Assembly (NCBI GenBank): GCA_027946555.1
Contig: JAPEVC010000019.1
Coordinates: 1 to 64,000 of the forward strand
Length of the DNA stretch: 64,000 nucleotides
Source of the DNA: Gnomoniopsis sp. IMI 355080
Lineage: Eukaryota; Ascomycota; Sordariomycetes; Diaporthales; Gnomoniaceae
Direction of reading: 5' to 3'
How positions within the stretch are numbered: position 1 is the stretch's first letter; each line of letters starts with the position of its first letter. A program made the translations under genes and the position numbers. Positions 45,371-58,464 of the stretch are shown here, in pieces. Under the pieces are notes generated by a model that was given only the letters and a program-made list of their open reading frames with translations, did not search any database and was not told the origin of the DNA.

Positions 45371-45783
45371 AAGCTTCAGTTTGAACTAATGTCCCCAACG
45401 ATTTGTATACATATCGTCCATTGAGAGGCAAGATTGTCCATCCTCTCTTTCCCCCCGTTTTTCTTCATGAGTTCAACGGCTTATTGCCCTCGTCAAGGTC
45501 CGGTCAAGGCCAATTTGTGACGACGTCGTTCCCATGAGCATGAGGTGCGGATTGGCCGGTTGAGGTGGGAGAAGCAGTTCAGCCACGGAGAAACTTTTCT
45601 TTTCTGTGGAAATGCGGTCTCCATGATCCGTAGCATATCATGCAATACAAAAGCATATTTTTGTCAACGCATATCTACTTCAATTTCCAACTGATATCAG
45701 TGGTGTCTAACTTGGCGAACGACATTAACTGATAGGACCGTGCAGGGGCAGCAGAGGGCTCGGGCTTTATATAGATTCAGTAC

Positions 45784-45811
45784 CTGCCTACCTACTACCT
45801 ACCTAGGTACG
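45784..45811. repeat. TACCTAGGTA palindromic element
   Basis: Reads ctgcctacctactacctacc followed by taggtacg; the core is CCTAGG with imperfect TACC units on the left. Same family as 41818-41850. Confidence 0.75.
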
Positions 45812-47003
45812 CTACGTTTATACTGGCCATCCAGGTCCTCTCATAAAAGCCTACGCAGTGCTGTTACCTTCTTTTCGAATTTCCCCGTCTTCCAAGGGCG
45901 CAAAGTAGAACCTTCCGAGGGTTTGGACCAGAAGTATTATCTTCCTCTGGGTGGCCCCATTGCTTGGGCAAGCATTATCTGTGTCCTCCGCATAGAGTCT
46001 GTCTTGTGTCCCCCGAAAACTCTTCAAAAGAGCTTGGAGGCCTGACATGTCGTGTTCTAGCCACTCTTCCTCTCATTTACAACTCGCTTCTGTCTAGTGA
46101 TGATTTTTCGACTTTCTTGCCATACCGTTCTTGAGACCATTCTTGCCAGTACCCAGATACCGATTTTCGATCGGTGTGACCTTGTGGGCTACCTAGGTAT
46201 CAACGCGGTGTCAGAAGTGTCTTAAGTCGATGTCTCTGGTGATACTTATTACTGATAGGATCTCTGTGGTGTGTCTTCACGCCTGGTGTGGTCATACATG
46301 GAGATAGGGAACTGTAGCGAATGGCGAGGTGTCAATTCCATCACCGTCCCTGTCGTGCACTCAAAAACCCGTCGGGGCTCACTGACATGAGTCGATTGAG
46401 CAGAAGATAACTTCGTTGCAGCGTAATCTTGGGAGCAGGACGGGTATCAGACCTTGTCATATGCCTGTGTGGCAGCAAGCTGTGGTGATGGCGCCCCTCG
46501 CCAACATTTCAAGCCTCCCACTCACTCGAATTGATGCCTTAGTATTGACCCCCTTGATAATTTCGGTATTCAGAGCCACTACATTGGCCCTTCTCACACA
46601 GACCTCGGGTGAGCTTTTTCGCAAATCTGAACTACGAGGCTGAAGTGGCTACAATACCTACCAGGTACTGCAAGGTAAGATAACGCCTTGGTGCAAGACA
46701 TGATAGATGCCATTGATGTCCATAGAGTTTCACAATGAAAGGGAAACAGCGTCAATGGATGATACGAATGGGGGCGCTGGACGAGCCCAGCACAGCGTGC
46801 GGCAAGAAAGGGAATTCAGTCATCTGAAATCCAAAAGAACAATACTTGTATTCGCTCAGGGGATGACCCGAAAGATGAACATCTGTCAAATTAAAGCCCA
46901 AGAAAACAAATCATATTCTACAAACTCAAACCAATCAAAACGTACCTAGGTAGGTGATGACAGCGAGGCACCCCCAGTGTCGTGGACCATCAACCTCGCC
47001 CAG

Positions 47004-47023
47004 CTACCTACCTACCTAGGTAG
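47004..47023. repeat. TACCTAGGTA palindromic element
   Basis: Reads ctacctacctacctaggtag. A further copy (gtacctaggtaggt) lies about 60 bases upstream at 46942-46955. Confidence 0.75.
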
Positions 47024-48493
47024 ATACAGACATATTTTCTGACGATATCAAAATTTGAGTCTCGGTCGCGATGTCACCGAGGAGTCTACACTAATACTAC
47101 ATCATCAGCCAGTGCTGTACTCAAAGTTCGGATCTGGGTCTAGTGAATGCAATGCTGTGCCCCGAAAGTTCTCGGCCGACAATTAGCGGTCGCCCGACGA
47201 GACGCCTATACCTGACTGCAGGATTACCATGTACAAGATCGTCATGCTTTGATGGACTCATGCTGTTGGAACGTTTATAAAGAAATTGTAGCCACGATGC
47301 AAACAATGCATGCTTGAGTTGCTTGTGGGCAACTACCCCAGACGTTCACGGTGCAAATAGTGGTTCTGATGTCGGGTTGCTGATATCAAGCCAGGGTAGA
47401 AAGACACGGGCGCGTATAAGGAATGTACATCAGCCATACATTTTGTTGTTTCAAAAGTCAGGTATGAGCGTCTCATAAAGGCCACGAGTCGGTGCGGCTC
47501 CAAAGGAGCCCCGGACCGAATCTGGTCAGAGGCTCGGGAACGGCCTCCGACCGCCGGCCCGAACGAAGACCGGAAGTGGCGAAAATAAAGGCGATTTGCA
47601 ATCCCATTTTATACACCCGGAAATTCAAAGTATACGTACCTGCCACGAGCCATCAAACTCTACGTCCTCCAGGCTCGGGAGATCCGAAAAAGCATAATGA
47701 CTCGCGGGCTTTGTAACCTGCAACAAACCATGGTGGTCCTGTCCCCAAACCGGGGCAGGCTGGATAAAGTGGCAGTTGGCAATAGCTGCTCGGTTGGAAG
47801 AATACATATGGTGACTATGACGTCGACCGAGTGTTCCGTGTGAGGCAAAAAAGATTGCCTGCCTTGCTCAAGTGAAGGTGAAGCGAGACAAGCGCAAACA
47901 ATGGCCTTTACTGTGCATGACTCATGACCTCGATCCTGGGGCACTTTGCGGTACTCGAGGGGAGCCGAATGCTTGACGAAGGCGACTTACGAAGACCGAA
48001 TGCGATAGGGGGGAATCAGCACTATAGTACTTTGCTGATAAGCATGTCACAAGCAACACAGATGGATGGTTTTGGTTTTCAAGTGTATGTAAAAGTGCAG
48101 TAAATGTGCAGGAAACAGCATTAGCAGTCTATATACCAATAGGTGACTGATACAAAGTGGAGCATCGAGAGTAAAACAGCCTTGTCCGGTCCGGTAGAGA
48201 GCCTCCTCTCAGGAGACCCCAAAATAGTCCATCCCAAGTGATCGCTAACATGGCTCCAGGTAAAGGCAGAACAAATCCCACGGCGCCATGCATAGATGTA
48301 ATAATAATATGATACAGACAGGAGGTAGTGCAACCGGACGTTCAGCCTCGATGCGGCGAGCAACTCGTCGGCTCGAATAGGTCCTCAGACGTTTATTTAG
48401 GTGTGTTTGCGTAGTTTGGATGGGAATGATCACGCGGCGTGGTGATCGACGATCGTGATAAGACCGGGCTCCCGCCCCGTACAGGTGTGGCGT

Positions 48494-48851
48494 CTATATC
48501 CTGACAACCTGGGTGCGCTCCTTGAGGAGTTGCTCAGCGTTATCGGCAAAGAGCTTCTGTTTTGTCTGAGCGTTTGCACATGTTAGCAAGAGCCTTGCTA
48601 CTACTACTCTCTCCGCAGCAGTCCAGCAGGAGGTCGTCGAGGCCGACCATCCACCACTGCACATTCCTGAAGGGATCGTCCGGGCTCGAACTTACGAGGG
48701 CCTGCATCTCGCAGTTGTGCTCCTCCATGAACCGGTGTGCACTGCAAAAGAGTTTCCCGCAGTCATCGCACTTCCCGACGATGGGGTGTGCCAGCTTTCG
48801 GCACTCCTTGCCGTCATCGGAAACCTTGGCTGGGCATCTGGGCTTGGCCAT
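48494..48851 (-). CDS. Small AN1-type zinc-finger protein
   Basis: Two exons (48851-48696 and 48565-48494) give 75 residues. The intron (48695-48566) has a GTAAGT donor, CTAAC branch site and CAG acceptor, and splicing is phase 0. The sequence is MAKPRCPAKVSDDGKECRKL, then HPIVGKCDDCGKLFCSAHRF and MEEHNC, which supplies the Cys/His ligands of a single AN1 finger. It then has TKQKLFADNAEQLLKERTQV and a short hydrophobic end. The ERTQVxRI-type tail is typical of short fungal AN1 proteins. Such proteins are linked to proteotoxic stress and ubiquitin/proteasome work; the specific partner cannot be read here. An upstream in-frame ATG (49094) would add 81 residues without AN1 character, so I take the one at 48851. 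Confidence 0.88.
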
Positions 48852-51800
48852 GTTGTCGGTTTGATGCGGTCGTAAGGTAAGAGTAATTAAGGTAGTGTGT
48901 ACGAAATCGTCGAATCCGGCGAGTTGCTCGAAAGACAAGCGTTGTAGAATCTCGTCGGTTGTCGTGAGATTTTGGTGTCGTTGAGGGTGAAAGGGAGTGG
49001 TATGGTGAGTCTGGAAGTTGGCCAAGTCAGTCGCGAGGTGGTGACTAGAAGATGAGGCGAGGTGGGCGAGGAAAGGTGAGATGGAGATTGGCAATGTTAT
49101 GTAAACGGGAGACTAGGCAACTCACGTGGTGGCTCGGTTCCAAGAAAGGGCGACGAAAAAGGGAAGATGCTAGAAGCGGCGGCAAATAGGCGGACGTCAG
49201 GGGTAAGGATGAGAGTCGTCACTGATCCAAGGCGGGACTTGTTTCCGGACGCCTGGGGATGGTGTCAAGTACTTTGGGTGGACCGGTCGATCCGAGGGGC
49301 TTGCGCTGCACTGTCCGCTGGGCGACTTTTTCTTTTTGGGATTGTAAATGCCGTGCGAACGAGGCCGAGGGTTGATTATTTCGCAACGTTTCAGGCCGCG
49401 GAGGCGGGCTGACAAAGTCGCTGGGTGATGACAGATGACAAGGCTGGGCGGTAATAAGAGACAAGGCTCCGCTTTCGGGGATGGAGTGTATAGTGTGGGA
49501 TTGTGAACAGCCGAGGACGAAAGGGTGGCTGAGGAAAGGGGAGAAGACTGTAATAAAGTAAGGGCGAGGGATGGCCTGTGTATGACTACTATGCAGAGAA
49601 TAAGGAAAACAGAAACAAGGAGCCAGGCAAGCGTTCAGACCAAACGAGGCCCGAGCCAACCATTTAAATATCGGGCTGGCAGCTGATGAGGTGGTCACAT
49701 CGTGGATCCTGTCGTGGCGCGGCGGAGGCCAGCTCTATGATACATGACCCTAGACCAGAAAGCAACCCGTCCCTGGACCGGCACCAACAACGATAGTTTG
49801 CCAGACCCCAAGGCAGGCCTACGGTACGGTACGGTACACACGGGGCTGGCAGTCCTGGCAGGCTGGATGATGACGAGCGCAATAGAAGCCTGGTCGGAAA
49901 AGTGGAGGGGGGATCCTCACCCGAATGGACGATGCCGTGCCGGAAGCAGGGAGGTCGTCGGTGGCTACGAGTACGTACTACTAGGTGCTTTAGCCAGCCC
50001 GGGTAGCACCCTAGACACACACCCCTCCCTTTTCACTAGGCATGTGCCACGGCAGGGTCCCGTCACCCATGCACCATGTGGGCCGCGCCGCGGGACGAAT
50101 GCTAAAAATGCCGTCTCTTTTTACCTCCCTCGAGTTCAATGTCACTTTGTGCCTTTCAATGCCAATGCACTTCCCGCGGCTACCGACTCTCCATTCAGCT
50201 CTTGCGCCTTGCCATCTTGGATTCAAGCTTGAGACGAAAGCTGGTAAAGGCTAATTGATATACAACAGGCTGTATCCCATCTTGGTGGACTGTGGACTGA
50301 CCATTTCCCTGACTCTACCATGTTACTTATGACGGTAGTATCTGAGAGCACAATTGTCAAGGTTTTGGACATCCCATTTTATTCGGAACTATCGTTGACG
50401 CCAGTGCGGTGCCGCTGGTAGGTACCATACTCCGTACACCATAGTAGCACGGGAAAGGCGGACAGTGTGGCGTGGTTGGACTTGGGGGGTCGTCGTGTCC
50501 GCCGACTTGGCCCTGCAGCACAGCACACATTGGGACACGACAGCAGATCATCACCAACTTTATTGCTTCTCGTGTCCTACTTTTTCTTTCTCTTTCTTCC
50601 ACGGCCACTGTTATGGCCTGGCCCACATCTCCCCATCAGGACAGCCAGGCGAAACCGAAAAAGTGGTACTACCACTATGTACGTAGGTAGGCCATCTCCA
50701 CATGCCTCGTCCAAATCAGGCATGCTTCTTGCATCTTCACAAACAAATCGACATCGTCGCTCAAGAGGGAGAACGCTGACTCGCATGGAATAATAAATGC
50801 GAGGCCAGCTTACGTTTCTGCGCCTCTCTCTAGTCCTGGGCGGCAGTCGTCCGCAGGCCCAGCTCCTGTCTTTTGATAGATCAAAGCCCCAAGCCCAGCC
50901 AGGCCGACGGGTCCAGATGGATTCTTACCAGGGTCCAAGACAACCATCAAAGAAATGGGGCCTGAACCAGCAGACTGGGCCTGGAAGGGACCAGCCGAAA
51001 CAGCGACTCTTGATACGTTCGCCCCCCCCCCAATCCCCGTCTCTAGCGAAGCCACTCTTGACGAGCACCCCCAGCTTCCAACAAATCCTGGAGAACTGCT
51101 GCAATGCACCCACCAGGGTCCTTGCTCTCTCCCTCTCTCTTGTGCATTGCTTGCCGCAGGAAGTATTGCCCACGCTTGCAGAGACTCCCTGCACTTCCGA
51201 TTGCGCCCGCCAGCCCGTACCGGGATCGACACGAATCACACAAGAACACGAAGGGTTGGGAATGTATCTTTGGCTGACGACGGCTCGAAGTTGCTCATGG
51301 GACCAGATACCCTGATAAGCTATCTTGATCATCGTTCAAAAAGGTCTTACTTGCCCGACAACTCACAAGACCGTCGCTATCTACGGCGTAAACCTCCTGG
51401 ATAGGGAATGAAAGGCGGGGCGGGATGACTCGGGACCTATCGCCGAGCAGTCCCCCCCAACAACTAACTGTTCGACCTTTGATGAGAAGCCTTACCTCGG
51501 TACGGATAAATGCAGATGGCAATAATGAACGGTCCGACTTATCGAGCATGATCTCGCTGCTGCATGGCCGCAGGGGAAAGTTCAACCATCATTCTACTCC
51601 TCGTCCCATCGGCCGATACCTCCCTAACCCATAGCACGGGCCGCGTCCTTCAGATCGTTTCGGCCGCCGATCGACTCGGCGTCTTGCCCATCACCACGCA
51701 TCGGCGCCAACCCGTTTTCAGCAGCAGTTCTTCGAGACGACGCGGGTCCGCAGGCGGCTCAGTCAACAATACTATCATAGTTGTTAATCTTTTTTTCTTC

Positions 51801-52493
51801 GCTTGTCTTTGCATATCTGCTCCCCGCTTCGGATGTTGTTACACGACGACAAACCCCGACGGTTCTTTCCACCAACAGCGGTCGTTGTTGATACTAACGC
51901 GGTACAAACTATGTCTGTCAAACTTCGATTTGGCAAGATGCGTATCAAGCTATTATTAGCTGGATTGCCCATGCTGATGACTACCATAGTACTTACGTAT
52001 TGCTGCCATGCGTGCTATACTGCGTAAACACCCTTCGCCCGGGACGATCTTACATGATCTTCCAACGATCGTATTCCCTCTAGCCACTAGCTCGGGCTGT
52101 TGAGAAATATGATGAATAAGTCTACGCGCGTTACCTTACAGTTTCCAAAGGCCCGGGTTTGTCTCGAAACAATTGTAGTCTCGCTGGAAATCTTACGCCC
52201 TATCCTTGCGGCCATCTGTCCCATAACCATCATGCCTTAGGTATCATCTCGTGATTACAACAAGGGCGATGGGATCAAGCGGGACGTTGGTATGCAATGG
52301 ACCACATGTGAGAGGAAAGAAAGATGTTCAAGCGCAGTCACAGCTCAGAATTGTCAAGCCCTCTTAGGCGATACCTCAGAGGCGCCAAGGTGGCTTGTTG
52401 CCATGTGATAAAAATATTTACAGGTATATTGCTGTATAAACGCTGGGAGCAGCAATCGCCCTCTAAACAAAACTCCAAGTGCGTGCTTTTTCT
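48852..52493. other. Long intergenic region
   Basis: About 3.6 kb without a convincing gene. A short GTACG/GGTAC tandem (acggtacggtacggtac) lies at about 49821-49837, and a tactccgtac half-palindrome at 50429. The 131-codon plus-strand frame at 51564-51959 has a hydrophobic stretch (NTIIVVNLFFFACLCISA), but no start, intron or family evidence supports it. Confidence 0.45.
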
Positions 52494-54028
52494 CTAAGCC
52501 AAGAACTCCTCGCTCAACCAATGCTTCAACACCACATACCCTTCATCAAATGTCTTCTTCTCCATCCTTACAATAATCGCAGCATGACTATGACGGTCGT
52601 TGTGGATCCAGACGGGATACTTCCGCCAGCCAAGGCTGTCCAGTCCAGAGATCATCTCAAACTGGCAAGGAGCAAGGGCCAACGTGGGCTGACCTGGTTG
52701 ACTCTGCTTGCGCTCATGGCGCAAGATGTTTCGTTCACTGGCGCGTCTTGCGTGCATCTTCTCGTCCACTTCAGTCTTCCCGTCCAGTAGCGGAGCGTTC
52801 TCGGCATCCGGATCTGAAGCGTCGCCATCGTCGTCGGATAGACCGAGGTATTGCTGGCTCTGGAAAGTGTTCAGTTCCTCGTAGGCGTCCTCAACGGCTC
52901 CTCGGATCTCGGTCAGGAGGCGCGGCCTATAATCGGCGATGTTGATACCAGCTTGGCCTTTCTCGTGAAGTGCGATGCGCTTCGAGCTTCGCACGGTCTG
53001 GATGACGGCGTTGATAAGGTAGGCCACTATGCCAATGGGGACAAGCACGACGAGGGTCAGTATCAAGGGTCCCCGCCGGATCCATTTCCAGGACGACTCG
53101 AGGAATGTCTCCTTTTTCCAAGCATGTGGTGGTATGTGCTCAACCGGATGTGCTGGGTCCAGAATGACTTCCTCGTAACCCCTGAGATAGTTGACCCGAA
53201 CCTTGGTCAGATCAGTGTACGGGTCTGTCTTGGTGATGCCGGTGGTATAGTGGACAGCACTTCGATCGTTGGTGATATTTGTGTATAGCGTGCGCCGCTG
53301 GAACTTGGCCAACCCCTTCATGAAAATCGAGTCGGGATCCGCCAGAATGGCAAGTAGTGGACGGCCGGTACCGCGGAATTTGTCGATTGTGAATAGCTGG
53401 CGCCCTGAGGTGGAGAGTGTTCGTGCGCCGAGAACATTCCAGATGTGGTTCGCAGTGCCCTGTAAGGGTGTCCGGACTCCAAGAAAAGGACTAGCAAAGG
53501 CTGTGAAGCTCATGCACTCCAGCTCGTCCAGCACTCCCTTGGCGTAGAGCAAGCCGATCGCATAACGCGCGACAAGACCTCCCAAGCTGTAGCCAACGAC
53601 GCTGAGCTTCTTGATCTTACCGCCTCGGCTCTCTATTGCTTGTAGCTCCTCTTGTATTTCGAGACACATGCGCTCGCCGCCCAGCTCGATGCCATCGTAG
53701 GTGAAAGACCCGCTATTTCGCTTTGCACACAGGATATATAGTTTGTCGGCTGAGTATTTTGTGCGCAAGGCCTTGGCAACGCTTTTCATATGATTGGGAT
53801 TACCCCAAAGCTATTGGTAGCCGAATCATGTTAGCGGTTTGTTTCCCCCCTGGACATGAATGCGACGCGATGGCACCAACAGAACGTGCCTGCAGATTTC
53901 AACTGCAGGTTGGTAGACCACTCAGTGACTGGGACTGGAAGACACTAGTAAGTGGACAAAGGACTTACCCCGTGGACCAGGACGACCAAGTGGTCGGCCT
54001 CAATGTCGCCGCCGGTATAATCAGCCAT
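52494..54028 (-). CDS. Rog1-type serine lipase/esterase (DUF676, alpha/beta hydrolase)
   Basis: Two exons (54028-53969, 53810-52494), phase 0, 458 residues. Exon 1 encodes MADYTGGDIEADHLVVLVHG, the beginning of an alpha/beta hydrolase fold. Exon 2 continues LWGNPNHMKSVAKALRTKYS, and the nucleophile elbow is LSVVGYSLGGLVARYAIG (GYSLG, Ser nucleophile). FTAFASPFLGVRTP is also typical of DUF676 lipases such as yeast Rog1, which act on monoacylglycerol. A transmembrane helix (GPLILTLVVLVPIGIVAYLI) lies at about residues 265-285, and a charged segment follows, so it is probably membrane-bound (lipid droplet or ER). The C-terminal WIHNDRHSHAAIIVR plausibly supplies the catalytic His. It diverges from REX3. 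Confidence 0.9.
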
Positions 54029-55691
54029 GGTGTTGTCTTGGCTGATCAGGGACCGGTCAATGGAGTGGATAGAAAACGCCAGGTTGGGCTTTTGTAGAGC
54101 CAGGGGCTCGGCAAGTGGATGACGAGCCCTGACAGTGCCTGTGGGCCACCACGGCCACCCGTTTCGGTGCCGAGATGGGCTGCCAAAACGCCTAATGCCG
54201 AACGTCTGGGACGTTATGGAGAACAATGCATAATAAACTCCGGCACCTGTACGTCAGTCACACTCTGTTTTTCAGTCTCGGCGCTCCTTTTGATCGATGT
54301 CGTACAGTGGGCGTATTCTGAATCGGGTAACTTTATCGAATCGCCCCGATTAGGTAGGCGATGGCCCAGCGAGTGAGTTGCTTGGTGTCAATAAGTTGTC
54401 TGCAAAGCGGACAATCCGATGTTATGGTACAGAAAATGCGATGCTGAAGCAGCTCTATATGCTCTTCAACAAGGGAAGAAGCTGGCGGGCAGCAAGTTGG
54501 GCTCGTATGGGTGTGTATGGAGAGAGATGCAAAGAGTGATGAAGTATCGAAGAAAGACAAAACTCACCAGAATGGCGCGTGACGGATGAAATATGGTTTT
54601 GTGAAGGCACTCTTTTGGGCGAGGGGAGCTTCATTTTCGGTCGAGGCCCCCACTGATAAGGACCCGAAGACATAAATTGAGTGTGACAGTAGTCGATACA
54701 GTACGTAGGTCGGAATCAATGCATTTAGATAACGCCGTGTTTGGCTGTGCGTGACTCCTTGTGTGGGTGGCCCAAGAACCAGATAAGGGCAAGACAAGGC
54801 GCGTTTTTGTCGGTCAAACTACCCAGATGCGAATGCCTTCTTTTCCCGAGGCCTGATTAAGTGGACCGATGCTGTGTCATACCCGAGGCCGTCCCCCGTC
54901 CCGAGCAGGAAACTGTGCGCGTGACACGTCTCCAGAAGCAGACCAGACGTCTTTCTTTTTATACTCGAATACAAAGGACTGAAGCCCACTTCTCGTTACA
55001 CCTCAATCACCTCTCTTGAAATTTATAGGGGAAAGCAACTTACCAGTCACCGAAAACGATTGATCCTGAGCTCAAACTAGCAAAGAAGCCGGCTCGTGTC
55101 AGCCTATCACAGCGCGATGGCATGCCTAAAAGGTACCTACCTCAAGGCGATAGAGTCCCTTCTCCAAAGGTAAGATTCATTCAGAAAAGTAGTCGATACG
55201 TTGAAAGTTTATTATGCACAATGCAAGCGCGTTGAAGTCGGTAGCTTGGGTGGGTCCTCCCGTTCCGACCGCGCTTGAAGTGGCTAGCTCCACCAAACAC
55301 TTGAGCCTCACACACACTCGCAACCCGAACCCCCAGAGATGATTCAATGTCAACCCTTCCACTCCATCTCACATTCACTTTCACTCCGTCTACATTTGAG
55401 ACAATTAGCTTCAAGCATTTGATCAGACAACAAAAACGTTACCAAAAAGGTTCGGCTCACTCGTTCAAGCCATAGATGTCGCTGCCTCTCGGGAGATTAA
55501 AATACTGGCGCGTGTGCAGCCCGTTAGGCCACACTTCACCTTTACGAGCGATTCCTCATCGGCTCTCACGACGCTGCTTCTGTCAAGGCAACAAACGCCA
55601 GACTGCTTCAAAGAGTATCGTCTCATCCGCTCTCACCGTCCTTGATTGACTCGCCCTCTCTTTCACGCGGCTCGTCCACTCCCAAGCCAAG
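54029..55691. other. Divergent intergenic region between the lipase and REX3 genes
   Basis: About 1.66 kb holding both promoters. A TACCTACC element lies at 55134-55142. No further gene is supported. Confidence 0.5.
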
Positions 55692-57890
55692 ATGGCCAGC
55701 GCCGTCCCCTTGTTCAACGGGTTGAAGCACCTTCCATGCCCCAAAGAAGCTGGAGGTGCGACCTGCTCGACATTAGGCTGTCTATTCGGACACCGGTCCG
55801 ACAGCAAGACTGCAGTTCCACAGAGTCGTACTCCATGTTCTCTTGACGGTGCAGTTGATCAAGATGGCTTCGATGCTGGTGAAGGCGCTGGTCCGCCTAC
55901 GAAGCGCCAACGAACCATGGCTGAGGGCCCAGTTGAATTGAATCCTGCTATCAATGAAGACCAGAAAGTCACAAACAGCAATGACATTGCACTTCAAGGT
56001 CTCGCCGGACAAGTGAACAAGTCTGACTTATACGACCCATTCTCACCACCTAACGTTAGCAATGCCATCCCCTTGGAGCCACTGAAATCTGTGACCTCGT
56101 CATCTTCGACCACTTCAAAACCGGCAGCACCAACTCGCTTTGCCCAATCTCAGTCGCCATCACACCCAGACCCAGCGATCGCATCCAAAGGCAATATTTC
56201 GGTGTCTAGCTCTTCTTTTACGAAACCTGCTAGCTCGTCGGACGCGCCATTAGCCAAATCTTCTCCCACCCACTCCAACGCGTCACCACAACCGAAGGCC
56301 CAGTCTACGGCTCAGGACAGTGCCCGCAAACCAGAACCCACCAGGAAACCCGAGGCATTGAATCCTCGCATGCTCAAGTCAGCTCCCGCTGCACATAGCC
56401 AGCGTCACCAATTGTTGACGATGCTACATAAGGAATTGATTCGACTCAATGGTGAAATCAAGGCCAGGAGTGATAAGGCAGCAGACCTAAAGCCTCTGGT
56501 CAAATCACCCCAGGAACTCATCTGGATGGCGCTGGACATGGAGGAGAGGGTCGCCAAGGAGAAAGGACCTGTTTATAGGAACGTCATGGGACACCTTGTC
56601 ATGAGTCACAAGCGGATGAACGCGGACACTCGTATTGCTGAGCTACGCAAGCAGGATCTGGAAACGAAGCCTGTTCAGAAAAGCTCCAATGCGGATGGAC
56701 CCGTTGTCATCAAGACTGGTTTGACTTCAAGTCAAGAAATCGAGCTATTGGACAAACTTGTCACGCCTATCACAGATCTCGGCCAGTACGGCTATGTCTC
56801 CGCACCAATTTCGGAACAGGAGATCGCTGAGGTCAAACAGACGGTTGAATGGTCTGGGGGCTGGGAACAGTGTGCTCAATGTGCCGTTCGCTTCCAAGTC
56901 TTTCCTGGGCGTCACCCTGAGACCGGACTGCTGGCAACAGGCGGTAGCTGCACTCATCACCCTGGCAGACCTTATTTCCCAGAGCGCCAGCCGGGGCACA
57001 CAGGTCTGGTGACCAAGAAATATCGTTGCTGCACACAGGATGTCGGCGAATCCTCAGGCTGTCACACTTCTGAGTCTGGTCATGTCTGGAAGACCAGCGA
57101 TCCTAAGCGACTGGCTTTGTTGTGGAATTTTGTGGAGACCCCGCCGAATGAGAGCCCTGATGTCAAGAAGGCGGTGGCTTTTGACTGTGAGATGGGATAC
57201 ACGGTACACGGCATGGAGCTCATTCGATTAACGGCCACTTCCTGGCCCGACGGGGCCGAGCTCATTGACGTTCTTGTACAGCCAATTGGTGAGGTTCTAG
57301 ACCTGAACTCCAGATACAGCGGTGTCTTCCCCAGTGACCTGGCAGATGCTCTCCCTTGGGATGAGAATGCGGAAGCCGTACCCCAGCAAATCGACGCGCG
57401 GAAGAGGCTGAGAAAGGTGCCCTCGCCACAAGCTGCCCGCGATCTGCTCTTCTCCGTCATCAGCCCCGACACGATTCTGATCGGCCACGGCCTCGAGAAC
57501 GATCTGAACGCCATGCGCATCGTCCATCCAAAAATCATCGACACGATCTTGCTATATCCCCACAAACGCGGCCTCCCGGTCCGAATGAGCCTGAAGACGT
57601 TGATGGAGGTTCATCTGCGACGAAAAATCCAGACCAACACGGAAGATGGCCACGACAGTGCGGAGGATGCGAGAGCGGCAGGTGATTTGGTGCGGTTCAG
57701 ATTGCAAAAGAAGTGGAACAGCATGTTGTCTGAGGGCTGGCGGTTCTTGGACGGCGCGCTACGCAAACCAGGCTGGAAGCGGGAGCTATCTCCTGCATCA
57801 CAAGGCATCAACAACAGCGAGGAATCGCTCGAAACGGAGGACGGAGATGCGACGCTCACAGAGGAATTGCTGGAGGCTAGTGGCTCATAG
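55692..57890 (+). CDS. REX3: RNA exonuclease 3 (DEDDh family)
   Basis: Single exon, 732 residues. 3'-5' exonuclease of the REX family, which trims small stable RNAs (snoRNA, RNase MRP RNA) in yeast. The N-terminus has a short CCCH-like segment (LPCPKEAGGATCSTLGCLFGH), followed by a Ser/Pro-rich disordered region. A central conserved part with Cys/His pairs (WEQCAQCAVRFQ, CTHHPGRPYFPERQ, RCCTQDVGESSGCH) precedes the exonuclease core. The catalytic DEDDh residues are visible: Asp and Glu in AFDCEMGY (about 496), Asp in GHGLENDLNAMRI (about 597), and His plus Asp in HDSAEDARAAGDL (about 655). The start ATG sits within an open frame with no better upstream candidate. Confidence 0.93.
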   Translation: MASAVPLFNGLKHLPCPKEAGGATCSTLGCLFGHRSDSKTAVPQSRTPCSLDGAVDQDGFDAGEGAGPPTKRQRTMAEGPVELNPAINEDQKVTNSNDIALQGLAGQVNKSDLYDPFSPPNVSNAIPLEPLKSVTSSSSTTSKPAAPTRFAQSQSPSHPDPAIASKGNISVSSSSFTKPASSSDAPLAKSSPTHSNASPQPKAQSTAQDSARKPEPTRKPEALNPRMLKSAPAAHSQRHQLLTMLHKELIRLNGEIKARSDKAADLKPLVKSPQELIWMALDMEERVAKEKGPVYRNVMGHLVMSHKRMNADTRIAELRKQDLETKPVQKSSNADGPVVIKTGLTSSQEIELLDKLVTPITDLGQYGYVSAPISEQEIAEVKQTVEWSGGWEQCAQCAVRFQVFPGRHPETGLLATGGSCTHHPGRPYFPERQPGHTGLVTKKYRCCTQDVGESSGCHTSESGHVWKTSDPKRLALLWNFVETPPNESPDVKKAVAFDCEMGYTVHGMELIRLTATSWPDGAELIDVLVQPIGEVLDLNSRYSGVFPSDLADALPWDENAEAVPQQIDARKRLRKVPSPQAARDLLFSVISPDTILIGHGLENDLNAMRIVHPKIIDTILLYPHKRGLPVRMSLKTLMEVHLRRKIQTNTEDGHDSAEDARAAGDLVRFRLQKKWNSMLSEGWRFLDGALRKPGWKRELSPASQGINNSEESLETEDGDATLTEELLEASGS

Positions 57891-58464
57891 GAGTGCCTCA
57901 AGAGAACGACTGGGAAACTTTCTTGCCTATCTTTACTGCTGGCTGGGCTGGAGTTGACGAACTGTGGTTAGTAAGATGAGGATTGGGTGGGAGTTCATGC
58001 AGCGCTTAGAAGTCGTTGGAGGCCAGGTGCATGTTTTATTAAGGCTTGCTACAGCGTCAAAGAACTAGGCAGTATCGCTGCTCTACTACGGAAACGCAAT
58101 CTGTGCATTGTTTGCACGTACTGACCCGTAGATTTCATCCTGTGCTAAGAAGGTATTAGAGTTGAGTTGACTTGATCCGTCGCCCATGCTGTCGCTTGCT
58201 GGGCAGTGCACAATGGTGTGGGCCACTTCGTCGGTCGTGCAGCACAATTGCACATAGATATTTTTGGTGCCACCAATGTGGTGTTTCGACGTTATTTCAT
58301 CATAGTGGAGTAGACGAGGCCCTTCCGGCTTCATCCAAATGCTTGATATACACAGGCAGCCGTAGCAGCCTTAATTGTCAGCTCTCTTGGCGGAGCTCTC
58401 ATGATTTCCGTTCTCGTCCGGAACCTGAACCAATCTTTCCTTGTTCTCCCTGTCGCGATAGCAC
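57891..58464. other. Intergenic region between the convergent REX3 and PHB1 genes
   Basis: Holds the two 3' UTRs. No other feature seen. Confidence 0.5.

Larger units (their letters stand above)
45371..48493. other. Intergenic region with several TACCTAGGTA elements
   Basis: About 3.1 kb without a supported gene. TACCTAGGTA-type elements occur at 45784-45811, 46190-46200, 46943-46953 and 47004-47023, the densest set in the window. A GC-rich segment at about 47480-47580 has cggctccaaaggagcc-like inverted repeats but no RNA gene fold I can support. Confidence 0.5.

Noticed and set aside
51564..51959. 131-codon plus-strand frame with a hydrophobic stretch
   Set aside because: No family similarity, no good start or intron evidence, isolated in a long gap.
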